Part shown: piece after piece, positions 1-11,427 of the stretch
Numbering within the stretch: the stretch's first letter is position 1
How the letters are laid out: every line of letters starts with the position of its first letter
From: Rhynchonema sp. JSB1_4
Taxonomy: Eukaryota > Nematoda > Chromadorea > Monhysterida > Xyalidae
Assembly (NCBI GenBank): GCA_030248065.1
Contig: JASAMV010008713.1
Coordinates: 85,181-149,180 of the forward strand
Reading direction: 5' to 3'
Length of the DNA: 64,000 bases
The notes under the pieces: model-generated
Told to the model about the DNA's origin: nothing
Databases searched by the model: none
Seen by the model: the letters and a program-made list of their open reading frames with translations, nothing else
Program-made: the position numbers and the translations under genes

Positions 1-661
1 TGCTAAATAGCAGTTTGGATTTGCCTCGCGCTTAATCTGGCTCATGTTCATGTCCTCAACCTACGTCGTTAAACCTTACTGCCATTATAATTCAAGGCTG
101 CTTCATTTCACGATGGGAGTTGATGACTTGCGTTGACGACCACAACTAACCAATAATCTTGCTGTCGTGCCTATCATAACATCAGCTGTATCTGTGTGGT
201 TTCGATTTTCAGCAAAGCTCAACGCTTTCATTCTGCCAAAAAAAAGTGTTGTGGACCAGCGTGGTAACAACAACCAAAAAATCCACCTACCCGCTGTAGA
301 CAAGCACTGCAAGCACAATAGTCAATAGTACAAATACACGAGATTGATTCCACGTGAAAACATTCATATTTTGTTATTTGCCGTCATTTTTTGCCCGGGT
401 GCGATATTTTTTTGACAAACAGTAGTCGCTGCTGTAAAATAACAGACTGCCTGTGCCTGCTGTCATTATGCACAACAGGTCATAATCCGCTTTCATGCAT
501 ACAGAATATGCTGCTTTAACCGGTAGTTTCAGTTTCAGAAAAAAAACATTATCACCGGAAAATCACTCGTAATAATAAAGGCCGGATATGTTCAAGTGCA
601 ATAACACTACGGACAAACGTTTTGTTGGCCGGACATTTGATACAAGCTCAAAGGACATTTC
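1..661. other. Intergenic sequence
   Basis: No exon, repeat or RNA gene could be supported here. The segment lies downstream of the carboxylesterase gene on the minus strand and should hold its 3' untranslated region. It is moderately AT-rich, and the open frames are short and lack protein-like composition. Confidence 0.5.
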
Positions 662-3600
662 TCACAGTGTGCGTATATTGTTGTGCATTTTGTAGTATAC
701 ATAGTCTTTGTGCTCCTGGTCGGAGTCTGGCCCTGGCTCTGCCACATTCAGCATGAGCGCGATTTCCGACCAGAAGTAGGTGGCTCGTGGGTAGAAGTCC
801 TTACAGCACGACGGTTGCGTGTTGAAACTGAGGTACGCCGCGTTCACACGGCCGTCGGCTTGCAGCTCAAGGGGAGACCAGTCGATGGGCAAACAGGATG
901 CTGCTGGGTCACTGAAAAGGCACGAAGAAGTTGATCTTGTGGAAGAAGAACCTCGTGATCGGATCGAGACTGTCTTGGTCACGTGCCCACAATAGAAAAC
1001 AATTATGAAATCTGCTGCGTGTCTTTGGTCACCGGTTTCGACCTGGTCTCGCAAACGGGCGGTGCACCAGGTCATCGTCAGTGCCATTTCACCTGGTGAA
1101 CGAAAGATCAACACGAGCTGGTTTCATGCACGCGTGTTCTACTTAGGCATATACTGTAGGACATAGTGCTTGGTGAAATTCCGATCCGACCCATTATTCT
1201 CGTTTATGATTACCCACGCGTCTGTTCAAATGCTCAAGATGGCAACTCAAAGCCATACACACAGCAACGCACCCATTTTTGACGAAACTGGTGATCATTT
1301 TGCCAAAGCAGTCGGCCACTTGGTAATCGGCAGTGTTGGCCACAAACTTGCCACATCCACGACCAAACGTGCCTGGTTGGGCCATCAGGTACTGTTGGTC
1401 GTCGGCGTGTTGCACACCTGAGACAATGGCAAGTAGCATTTATGTTCACTTTTATTGCATTCAGGGAATTGTGTGAGACATCTTGGGCGGTGTCAGTACC
1501 TTGCTCACGTGACTTGTCGAAAATTAAGGATGTTCCAAGATTTACTGATGCCACTAATTTCAACAGCCGCGTGAATGTTTCAAGGTATATGTTTACATTA
1601 GCTGTCGGGGAACAATTTTCACCTTGCCAAAGATAGTGGCATTGGTAAATCTCGAAATTTTAAGTGGCCGAAACTTGAAAGTGTCACGTGACCAATCCGA
1701 TACTGATCCGATCACCAAGTCTGATAGCGGTTTGATTTTCTCTTGCGTTGCATTCAGTAGTGAAACATCACGTGGTACCTCTCCATGGCGATTTGCATCG
1801 ATCGTTGACAGCCACATGATCGAACGAGTACAAGTAGACGTTGCTGCCGTGCTTGGCGCGTGCCGCTGCCTCTTGGTATGCGGGTGCGAAGAACACACTG
1901 TCGGACTCCAGCTGAATGAACATTGAATGAATGATGGGTGCACCAGATCATCATCAGTGCGAATGCACCATCTGTATGGTTCAATAAACGCAAATGCAAA
2001 GGTTTGCATACAGTATATATGTATTATACAAATTGCAGTGAGTATGAGTATGTATATGTGTGACAGGGCTTGTCAATGGCAATACTACATGGTACATATG
2101 GGTATGAAAACAAGTAAACATGCATCTGCGTTGCAGTGCGAGACCATGGTAAATCTAGCGTAAACAACTGTGATGAGTTACTGATGCGAGGACACAAGAA
2201 GGTGCAAATGCACCAGATGGCCACGTGATCCCATAGAAAGACAAAAGGACTCTCCCTCGCAGTACCTTCACATACTGCCTGTACCAATGCATGTGATCCT
2301 GTTGAGCGTTGTTGTCATCATCGTACAGCAGTCTGGCCATTTTCGAAGTCAGTGAGTTGACGGGCAGGTCATACAACGACAAAGTATGGTTGATGGCTGA
2401 CAACAGGTCGTCACGAGTGAATGACTCGTAATACGGACTCGTGTATGGGTCGGTCGACTGTTGTTTCATTTGACGCACCTTCTCGGGCACTGAAAGTCGT
2501 AAAAGAAAGCTCATCCCACTTTTTATTTTGTTTTTGGACAGGCGAACGCATTTCAGTCAGGATGTCAAGCATTCTTGTTGTCATGTCAGTGTACAACGTC
2601 TTGTGATAGACAAATTACAAGAAAAAAGTCTTTCTCAGAGAAGGAACCAACGCAGGAACAATGAATGTTCATCGTGATTGACTCCGATCATGAAATTCTG
2701 TTTCGATCCGACCTTGAGTTGAGCGTCAATGAATTCCTCTGATGCCGCCGGACGCCAGTACATCTCGACTCCAGACTGCAAATTGAAATCGTCTTGGTGA
2801 ATGGTTTCTATCAAAAAGGTACGGTTTTATCCGTTGCGGCTGGCAACATCCAGGCTTTCTGTAAAAATAAAACGATGATGAAATAATGATGAAAGGTCGC
2901 CCACTGAAAAACAAGAATCGCAAATCTCTCTAAACATAATCATGCCATGCCATTTGCGAAAATTGTCGCTAATGCAAGTGCATCAAGTCTAAGACGATGC
3001 AGGCACCTTCCTATATTATAACTCATTGGACATCCATGCAATGCCCAGGTGTACTTTGACGCCTTGTTTTTGACGACTTTTTCAGTTTGTTTCAAGCACG
3101 GCTCCTGTCCTGATCAGCAAAGACAGGTGCACTCAGCAATCGACAACGCACGCACTCTTTAATGATCTTGATCCAAAAGCGGTTGAAAAAAATTCTCTCC
3201 AAAGCCATTGCCCGAGTGTTAACAATAACAGCACCCAAGCACATACCGAAGCAGCGATGACCTCAAAATCGGTTTTATCCCGTGCGCATTGCAACACTTT
3301 CTCGGCGTCCCCTTCCTGCCAGTCCCCGCATCCTAATTGATTCGTGAATTCCATCGAAGTGTCAACAGCCACACTTGTATTGGTGCTGGATGGAAGCAGC
3401 ACTGAACCGGACTGGAAAATGCCCTGCTGTACCAAGTCTGAAATGAAACAAGTGCATAGACTTCCAGTTTAACACACAGCGGTGTGTTTATCATCCCCTC
3501 ATGATTGAGTCAAAACTTCCTTTTTTGTACTCGAATTGTTGGTTTCAGTGTGCCTCTGCATTTTGATTGATGTGCGCCAAATGAGCGGCATAACAGCAAC

Positions 3601-5165
3601 ATGGACTCTCTGTCGAACACAGCCAGCCATTTAGGTTTACCAGATTCATCAGTGCCAAATCACCAACCGGTCACTCCCGGATACAACATAACGGTGGACG
3701 CAGCATGTGCGCCGGTGCTCACACCGTACAACGTCACACGATTCGCATCACCACCGAATGCTGCTATCTCGGTTCGCACCCATTTCAGAGCCATCACAAT
3801 GTCCATCAATCCGAAGTTGCCTGATTTAGGAAGGTGACACTGACATGAGATTGAGGTTTCAATATCTAAACAATTGCTTAAGTCGCTATGGAATTCAAGC
3901 TTAACTTCAAAAAATGTTGATACTGGCCGTAGTTGTTAGATCATCGGTCCAGAATAACAATCTTCTGCCAGATGGATAGTCTGATAAAAACAATAGTGAA
4001 CTATCCATGTAACATCATATCCAACCAGGCAGCTCCTTATCTCCAGCGGTTAGGAATCCGAAGGCGCCCAATCGATAATTGAGCGTGACCACAACGACAC
4101 CCCTGGATGCGAGATTGTTGACGACCCCCATAGCCGGGAACATGTCTGCGCCGCCCGACACGTACCCACCACCGTGGATCATCACCATCACGGTCAGCTC
4201 GGTTGAGTTCAGCTGCAATCGATCTTTATCTTCATTATTATGTCGAAATGGGCAACCAAACCATGCCACTTCACATCATGCAATCACAATGTGAACTGTG
4301 AGGGAATGTGCTTGTTTGTTGCCTGACTCGACCTGCTTTCCCAGGCCAGCGGAGCACCAGTTCATCGTCAGTGCGATATCCACCAGATGACCATAATTCC
4401 CCGAATATACAGCTGAGCGAGCTCCACCAACATGCTCGCGGGAACATTTTCTGTTTGTGCAACGCCGAAAATTTATCACATCCAGTGCGCCGCAAAGCAG
4501 AACTAGCGCTACACTGTGAATTCGAGAAGAGAATTGTGCACCATGCACATTTTGGTCAGATAATGAACTAAGTAACCTTCGGTGTGAACACATTCAAATA
4601 GAGGCAGTCCTCGCTGGTCGCATAGAACTGGCCGAGTTCGTTCTTCGATGGCTGAAAACAATCATACTTGCTAGCATTTATGTACGCTAACAACACAATG
4701 AAACATCGACCAACCAGCTGCGAGCATCGTGCTTTGATCTTTGTGCCATCCAACGTTCCATTCCAAGGTTCAACTTCGACCGGATACTCCCATCTCAACT
4801 CGTCCACTGGTGGTTGTGCATACGGCACACCGAAGAATGAGTGCACAACAACACCACTGCGGCTGGGGATTAGAAGACCGCGGATCGAACCTGAGATATG
4901 ACTGGGGCTAGTGCATGCTCACCATTTTCGAAACGTTCTCTCACCGGAGACGCAATATGAAAAAGTACCGGAATTTGTGTTCAAAACGGTACACACCTTT
5001 CTCCGTCTCCACCATGCATTGCTGTTGTTGCTGCTGCTGTGTTTGTGGTGCGGTGTTGATCAGATAAGTCGGACGGTAATACGACCGATACTGGACGTAA
5101 GTTGAGCCGGAATCCAACGCGATTAATAAAATGCAGCAAATGGCAAATAGGCGGATCATCGTCAT
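662..5165 (-). CDS. Secreted type-B carboxylesterase/cholinesterase-family protein, 11 exons
   Basis: Exons (minus strand, 5' to 3'): 4997-5165, 4715-4890, 4577-4651, 4026-4212, 3668-3820, 3247-3437, 2652-2775, 2266-2489, 1779-1911, 1273-1417, 662-911. Phases agree at all ten junctions and give about 608 residues, the usual family length. A hydrophobic signal peptide ([17 protein letters not shown]) is followed by a polyglutamine run. Family landmarks in order are [21 protein letters not shown] (disulfide Cys), the oxyanion loop [19 protein letters not shown], the nucleophile elbow GVSTG (Ser near 237), [13 protein letters not shown] (acidic triad residue near 353) and WRGVQHADD (His near 481). 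The triad therefore looks intact, so it should be an active extracellular ester hydrolase. The elbow reads GVSTG rather than the common GESAG. No C-terminal membrane anchor is visible, so a soluble enzyme is likely. Substrate cannot be inferred. Confidence in family is high; an error of one or two bases at an exon edge is possible. Confidence 0.88.
1060..1100. repeat. Short interspersed intronic repeat, copy A
   Basis: A roughly 40-bp unit with core GCACCAGGTCATCGTCAGTGC in esterase intron 10. Similar units lie at about 1936-1975 (intron 8) and 4330-4390 (intron 3). The last extends further left with a shared CGACCTG..TTCCCAGGCCAGCGG stretch. None falls in an exon. Confidence 0.5.
1506..1690. 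repeat. Inverted-repeat (MITE-like) element in esterase intron 9
   Basis: Two imperfect arms of about 60 bp face each other. The left arm starts CACGTGAC and includes GATTTACTGATGCCACTAA; the right arm is its approximate reverse complement and ends in TCACGTGAC. Related arms (CACGTG followed by GATTTA..GCC..TAATTTCAACC) occur at 22150-22205 in the protease gene and near 54945-55000 in the PPEF gene. This indicates a dispersed short element family that favours introns. Confidence 0.6.
4330..4390. repeat. Short interspersed intronic repeat, copy B
   Basis: The core GCACCAGTTCATCGTCAGTGC matches the units in introns 8 and 10 of the same gene, with about 20 bp of extra similarity on its left. 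This is either duplication inside the gene or a genome-wide short repeat; the window alone cannot decide. Confidence 0.5.
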
Positions 5166-6151
5166 TCTTTCAGAGATGTCGAAAACCATATCATATAGTC
5201 TGACACTGTCAAAATGTATGCGCACTGTCGTCAGAGAGTTGAGCGTCCCAAAATTAATCGGATCAAGTTTTTGATGTCGGTGCTTAGTCAGACGCGGAAG
5301 AGGCGTGCGTAAGACCACTTGAACGAAATGAAAAAACGCAGTTTTTGTGCACTTTGTTTACACGCGGATCGCCCGCCGGCAGCACTCAAGAATGTAAGCA
5401 ACAGCACAGAACACTGTCACTTTGTGGTGGTGCACACACCGGTACAGAAATATTGCGCCATCATTGTAGAATTGTAAATAAATCAACAAACAAATATTGG
5501 GAGGCAATATTCGCCCTCAGTATTTGAACGCTTGATTTTTCCGGCGATTACCATAAATGGTCGAAAAAATATAGGGGACTTTCCTTACAAACATTCAACA
5601 GTTGGCAAGAATTTTTTTAATAAAGCCTTTATTCAGACATTTTATACGTTATCGCAAACTACATGTACAGATTATGACAGAGCGTAATTTCATGTGAAAC
5701 TGTCAGAAGACAGGATTAATATCCCGATTGCGCATATATTGGTATTGATATACAACTGGACAATCCAATGAGTGATGACAGAGGATAATGAAATCACAAA
5801 ATGGCGTTGTAACATTTGTTTTGCAAAAATGTTTATGCGTAATTGTTTCAGTAACTGCGACGTCTTGGTGCGGCACTTCGTCCCCTCGGATGTCCGGACA
5901 CGGCTCTGTGATTGTTCTGGTGTCTGTTATAATTCGACGTTGCCCCGCGTTGTCGTTCGTTCGTATGCGAGTTGATCTGACGTGGACCTTTCTTTTCGTC
6001 GAATTTTTCGTCCTGGAATGGGAATTGTTTGGCATCTCAGACAAGCAGCCTACATATACAGTATGTAAATATCAACCAACATGTGAGCTAATATCAAACT
6101 TAGTGATCGGATCGATTCCCAGTACACTACATAACAGCTAGTCCACAACTA
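5166..6151. other. Intergenic region: esterase promoter side and 3' flank of the PB1-ZZ-DCX gene
   Basis: This interval separates the esterase start codon from the stop codon of the next minus-strand gene. No further coding exon with consistent splice sites was found. The esterase promoter should lie just above 5165, but I see no unambiguous TATA box or other core element. Confidence 0.5.
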
Positions 6152-9100
6152 CTACACTAGAACAAAATTTTGGAAATTCCGCCGGTATGTCATTCTAACT
6201 TCAAAAATGTCGGCTACCACTAATTGGTTTATCAGTTCCACATACAAGGTATAGAACCAGTTTAGCTTTATCGTAACCACTCTCTGTTGACGAGTGTCAT
6301 CCAGAGTCCAATTTCTTGTTCTTAAAGCAGCATTCCCAGTAACATCGCTGTTTTTTACTCCTTGAAGAATAAGGTGCTCCAACACAGGTATATGGCAAAA
6401 GGAAGATCGCATCCGGTTCAATTCGGTCACCAAGTTTGTACCATTCTTGAAGACCACGGCGAACTAGACATTGCTTATCAACGCTGATAGTTTGTTGCGA
6501 AAAAATATTATTTTCCATCTAATTATGCTAACCTCCCACATATCACCCAAATGCGGTCGGTAGTTGTTCGATTTCAGGTAGATTTTCTGTGATTCGTTCG
6601 ATTCGAGGTTCTGCGGATCGTAGTACTTGACGCCTGTACCCTTGTTCCAGTTGGGATTCGGTCTTGTGCCGTACTGCACGTGTCGGAAACGGTCATGGGA
6701 CGCCACGTATTTGCCGCCGTCCTGCGGGGTCACGTGGTGGATTACTTTGTAAAAATAATGCAGTCAAAATTGGTCAGATGGGTTTGTTTCAGAATCACCC
6801 AATGCAGTTTTTACCGACGTAGATTATGCCATGGCGGTGGTGGTCAGTATGAGGCAATGCAAAGAACCTTGGCGCACTCTGTCTCGTCTATGTGTTGTAT
6901 ATTGAACCGTCACATGGTTCATCCCTCGGTTTCGACCAAACCGCTCGCCAAGCTTGATATCACTTAGAAAGAGGATCAGAAGAGGATCAGTCTTTTGTTT
7001 GTCAGCAAAATGGGCAGCAAAAGTTTTACAATTTGCTATCAACTTTCAACCCGCACGCGTGCCGCATTGTTTGCATTGTACTAACCGCAAACCAAACGTT
7101 TCAAAAACTTTTCCAGATCTCCACAGACTTACATTCAAATCCACAAAATGTCTGTGTTCATTGCCCTCAAAGTCGTATATTTTGTTCACCGCCCCCGACG
7201 TCATGTTGAGTGTTTTCGACAGATGATCCAGAAAGGTGATCCAGTTTTTGAATTGCTTCCGATTGACTGTGATTGGGGTGCCCTTGATAATGCAAAATTC
7301 GGTTCAGAATTTCATGTTGTAAAAGAATAAATTTGTTGAGAATAAATTGTACAACAATTTGCTAAAACTCACGGAATCGTACTCATCGCCGTTTTTGAAC
7401 ACCAAAATTCGAAATATCGATCTGTAGCCTTGAGCCCCATCGATCGATGTGCCTCGCGGTCTGTCGCTGCCCGGCACGTGGTGCCTGAAACATCAATGAC
7501 TTTGCTGGATGTGAAATAATGACGCTGATTGTGGAACCAGTTACTCAGAGCGATTCATTTTGCAGAAGTTCATCGTAGTGAGGATCGACTTGATCACTTT
7601 CGACACCAAGCTATCGCATAAAACTAACTGACCGTCTCGAGCTGTGTCCGGCCCTGGTTGACTGCGTGTGTCCACGACGTGGCGTCTCGTCATCGCTGCT
7701 GCCACAATTGCCCATAGTTGGATCAATGAATAGATACAATTTATGTCAAATTTTTGCTGAATGGATGTCTTTTCACGACTGGCAGATTTTTTAAATCAGT
7801 TGTGTCCATGGCACTTGTCACTCAGCTTTAGGTCAGACATTGTGTTTTGTTTGATGCCAAGACCACCGTTGCTAAGTAGCAGGACCGGTGTGACCGAGTG
7901 TCTTCACTTTAGAAGCAGTTGTTGCTTTGTTGGGCTCCCGAAATACACCAGGATGTTGCTATGTATACCTACATACCGCGCCCAATAACACCAAACTGCA
8001 ACTAATCGATTTTCAATTGTTTTCATGCTCACAAACCGACTAACGTGTTTGGTTCATTAGCGCTCTGAGACATTTTAGTGTGTATTTGGGACCGTAATAA
8101 AAAATCTTCCATCCCTATAACGACTGAATGCCATTTTATCACAGGGATAACAAAAAATGTTTTTCAAATCATCGTATGTTAGTTTAAGCACATCTTAAAG
8201 CGATTTTAGAGATCAAGAGATGCAGACGAGATTGTGAAGCAATAGAAAAATCTCAAATCTACATAAGGTAGCAGTGAGTAGATCATTAGAATTTGGATCT
8301 GGGATGAATGTAAAGAAAGAAAAAATTAATAACTCAATGTGCATATACTGTAAGTTTAATTTTAGTTCGAGTCTATCAAATAAATAAATTTAAAATCGTA
8401 ATGTGGCGGAACGATGCTCACAGCGCAATGGCTTTAAAACACATCATGCGAATGATTGTGATGTTTCTGGTCCAAACGTAGGCCGTGTGATGTTTCACCG
8501 ATTGACGGCAGTTGTTCTGACCATGATGTGTTGGTCGTGCAATCCGCGATGTTCACAGTCGGAGCACAGATAGTAGTCGACGCACACAGTACATTTGAAC
8601 CAAACGCCTCTGCCCGCCTCGCCCTGACATTCGACACAGTACCGAATATTTGGCACTGGCACTGCAGCGATGTTGTTGGTGGCGAGAGACACCGGCGACA
8701 GGTCCGACCCGGGCTCGTCGTTCGGGATACACGTGGCTGACGAGCCGGGGCGATCCACCGACGGCTGACCGTAATGTGGCGAGTCGATGTTGTGCTGCTG
8801 GACGGTGGCGTCCTGCTCCTCGTCAGTTTCGGCCACCGCGCTTGCACCGAACAACGATTTGTGGTGCGCCTGGCAGAGTGAATTGGCTTTGAGTCAGAAA
8901 TGGACAACAGAAACATCATTGGGCTAGCTATGCCACACTCGCAATTCAGAAAAAACGTGAATTGTCTGGACGGTACACCAAGCTACGCGATGGCTGAAAA
9001 ATCAGGATACCAACAGCCGGATACCAGGCAGAGGGGCCAGTCCACCAACTTTTACGTGAATAGATCGGGATATCCGAATCTTCAGAGCAGTGATTTGTTG

Positions 9101-11427
9101 GAGATTAAGGCTGCGGTTACACTCGCTCCGCGGAACTGAAGGAACAAGTGGAGAAACGATCGTTTCCGTTGATAGCGTTGTGTTTGCCAGACTAATCATC
9201 AGCAGTGCATGGCAGCAAGTAACAATGTATCCATCTATGAATTTTTTCGTATTGAACATGTGCGGCTGAAGCACAACGACTGTTTCTCCACCTTGTTTGT
9301 ACTGTAGTCGGTGGAGGAATTCGTGTTTTCGCGGCGAGCCCTATTGGTTGCATGAGCGGCTCGTGTGAGACAAGCTCGTCTACGGTGCTGGTCCTATTTG
9401 AGCCAAGCCCTTGTCAGTGGCCGGTGGCAATCGTTCCTTCAGTTCATCCGCGGCATGAGTATCACCGCACCAACCTTGAGATGTCTGAAACTGCTCGTGC
9501 TGGTGGGGGCATTGCGCCCGAGCGGTGTGAATCTGGACAAAACCACCGGTGGTTCAAAGGCCCCAACACCACCGTGATTGTAGTCGGCTGAATGGATACG
9601 TCGTCCAGCGGCACTGCGACTCGATGGCAAAGGGGGCTGACCGGTCGAATCACGTTCTGCAACAAACCATACGCATCCGTTTGGGGGAAGGGGATAGATC
9701 CGAGTCACTTCTGACAAGTCATTTGCAGATTGTCCGTTTTTCGTTCAGACAGACAGACGGTTTGATAGCGCTACAACCAGCTGTCTATGCGACCGACAAT
9801 CGGCCCTGTAGACAATCGCAAGATTCGACGGTGCAGCATCTATGTACTTCGCTGGCATCCCGGCCCGATCAGGTCATCCGACAACACTAATTTTTATGCG
9901 GCCATTTTTATACTTTTATTTTTTACTAGTCGGGATCCGTGCCTACGGCCCGGCTACAGCGCCGCGCCGTGCCGTGCCCCCCCCCCGAAGAACCGTTAAG
10001 CTGGAGTTATACTTGTCCATTTTGGGCTTGTAGACAATGAGGACAAATTTTTGTTTGAATCATATTTTGTAATAGCTTTCGAGCACTAATTTCGACCAGC
10101 GTAAAAGTTGTTCATTTGGTGCAGGGGAACAACTTTTACGCTGGTCGAAATTAGTGATCCAACGCTATCACAAAATATGATTCAAACAAAAATTTGTCCT
10201 CATTGTCTACAAGCCCAAAATGGACATGTATAACTCCAGCTTTAGCATACCCAAAGCTACCCATGAAAATTGACCCGTCCGCCCTTCCGAGGGAGGGGGC
10301 CACACACATACATACGTGTTCCTGTTTTAGTAGTGTAGATTCCCACATAAAAAATCACGTAGTTGGGACCCGGCGGTTTGATGCGGTTGCCGAAAAATGC
10401 ACAATCACATATATCGGACAGCGGTTTGCACTGACAAGGATACGAATCAGACGCAAAGGGGGTTAACCTCGCTTTGCAATCAAACTGTGCTCCACACCCC
10501 AATTATCGCACCTCTGATGTATATCCTGAGCGTGTTGTCTGTTGTGTTGTTGATTGCCACTCGCAGTTCGTCGTCCGATGAGAACACCACGTAATCGCCA
10601 TCGTCGTCTAAAACGTTCTTCTGATCTTTGATTAAAAAAATTTGTGCTCAACTACAACGATCGCGATTTGTACAGATTTGAAACTCATATTCTACAAATC
10701 GTATACTCGGTGTCTGATCGTACTGCATTGTACTAATGTCGTCAACACAAGTCGTCGGTGCTGGGAGTCGACGCAATGACTCCTCAAATGGGCGCAATAA
10801 CGTGCATTGCGTTACCGGCATCTGTGTTATGTAGCTATGGGGGCACATGCAGGAAAACCACAAACAAATTAACCAAAAACTAAAATAACAAAAACAACTT
10901 TCCCACCATTTTAGAGGTAAAATGGGTGATTTTTATGGTTTCGAAAATTAAACCCCAAAAAGAACCAACCCCAAATCAAGATACCGTCAATTAGTACCCC
11001 CCCTCCCCCCCCCCCACCGACACCACTGTAGCTATGTATGTATAGCACAAATACCTGAATTATTGGCGTCGCCACCGCCTGTGTTATCCCTTCTTCTATA
11101 CTAACCTTTCCAGCAGAGATGCATGTCATTCAAATTGAGTCCGTTGTAAACACCCCTGATGCGATCTACCAACAGTTTATAGAGTCCCGTCTGTGTGTTC
11201 GTGTGACCCGACGAGCCCGACGGTGCACCGGTGTTCGTCAGTGTTTGTCGGTGGTGGTGGTCGGCAAAATAGGAGGGACCGGACGTGTGATGGTTGCCCA
11301 TTATGTTCATGTTGGACTGACATCGGGACAACAGCTCCTCGGGACGAAACATGAACCGACGAATCTCGGTGTTCATACCCGAGCCGAGGTAGACCTTGAC
11401 GGAAACCGGCATGTTTGATGCCACCAT
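6152..11427 (-). CDS. p62/SQSTM1-like PB1-ZZ protein fused to a doublecortin (DCX) domain, 9 exons
   Basis: Exons: 11106-11427, 10512-10607, 9475-9710, 8499-8869, 7633-7698, 7373-7484, 7133-7282, 6533-6721, 6152-6463. All eight junctions keep phase and the total is 1854 bp (617 residues). Residues about 6-140 form a PB1 domain with the basic cluster EIRRF and the acidic OPCA motif DDDGDYVVFSSDDEL. Residues about 290-340 form a ZZ zinc finger (CVEC, CTVC, CSDC, then HRGLHDQH). PB1 followed by ZZ is the order in SQSTM1/p62/Ref(2)P, the selective-autophagy receptor. After a Ser/Arg-rich linker the frame runs into a DCX domain (VFKNGDEYDS, ITVNRKQFKNW, SGAVNKIYDFEG, DGGKYVASHDRFRHV), a tubulin-binding fold. 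No UBA domain is visible. The last exon (VVFKNGTN...) has a nearby alternative acceptor in another frame and is the least certain. Exon 4 would read into a stop just past its donor, so a two-gene model cannot be excluded. Confidence 0.72.
9999..10242. repeat. Near-perfect hairpin element in intron 2 of the PB1-ZZ-DCX gene
   Basis: Arms of about 110 bp are almost perfectly complementary. The left arm begins AGCTGGAGTTATAC and the right arm ends in its complement TATAACTCCAGCT. Next to the short loop the arms read CACTAATTTCGACCAGCG and its complement. The shape suggests a MITE, or a transcript that could fold into long double-stranded RNA. The core ACTAATTTC.ACC recurs near 1550, 18540 and 22190. 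Confidence 0.75.

Noticed and set aside
9352..9591. Plus-strand open frames over 9352-9999
   Set aside because: They are antisense to exon 3 of the PB1-ZZ-DCX gene or cross the hairpin element; the minus-strand exon is supported by phase on both sides.
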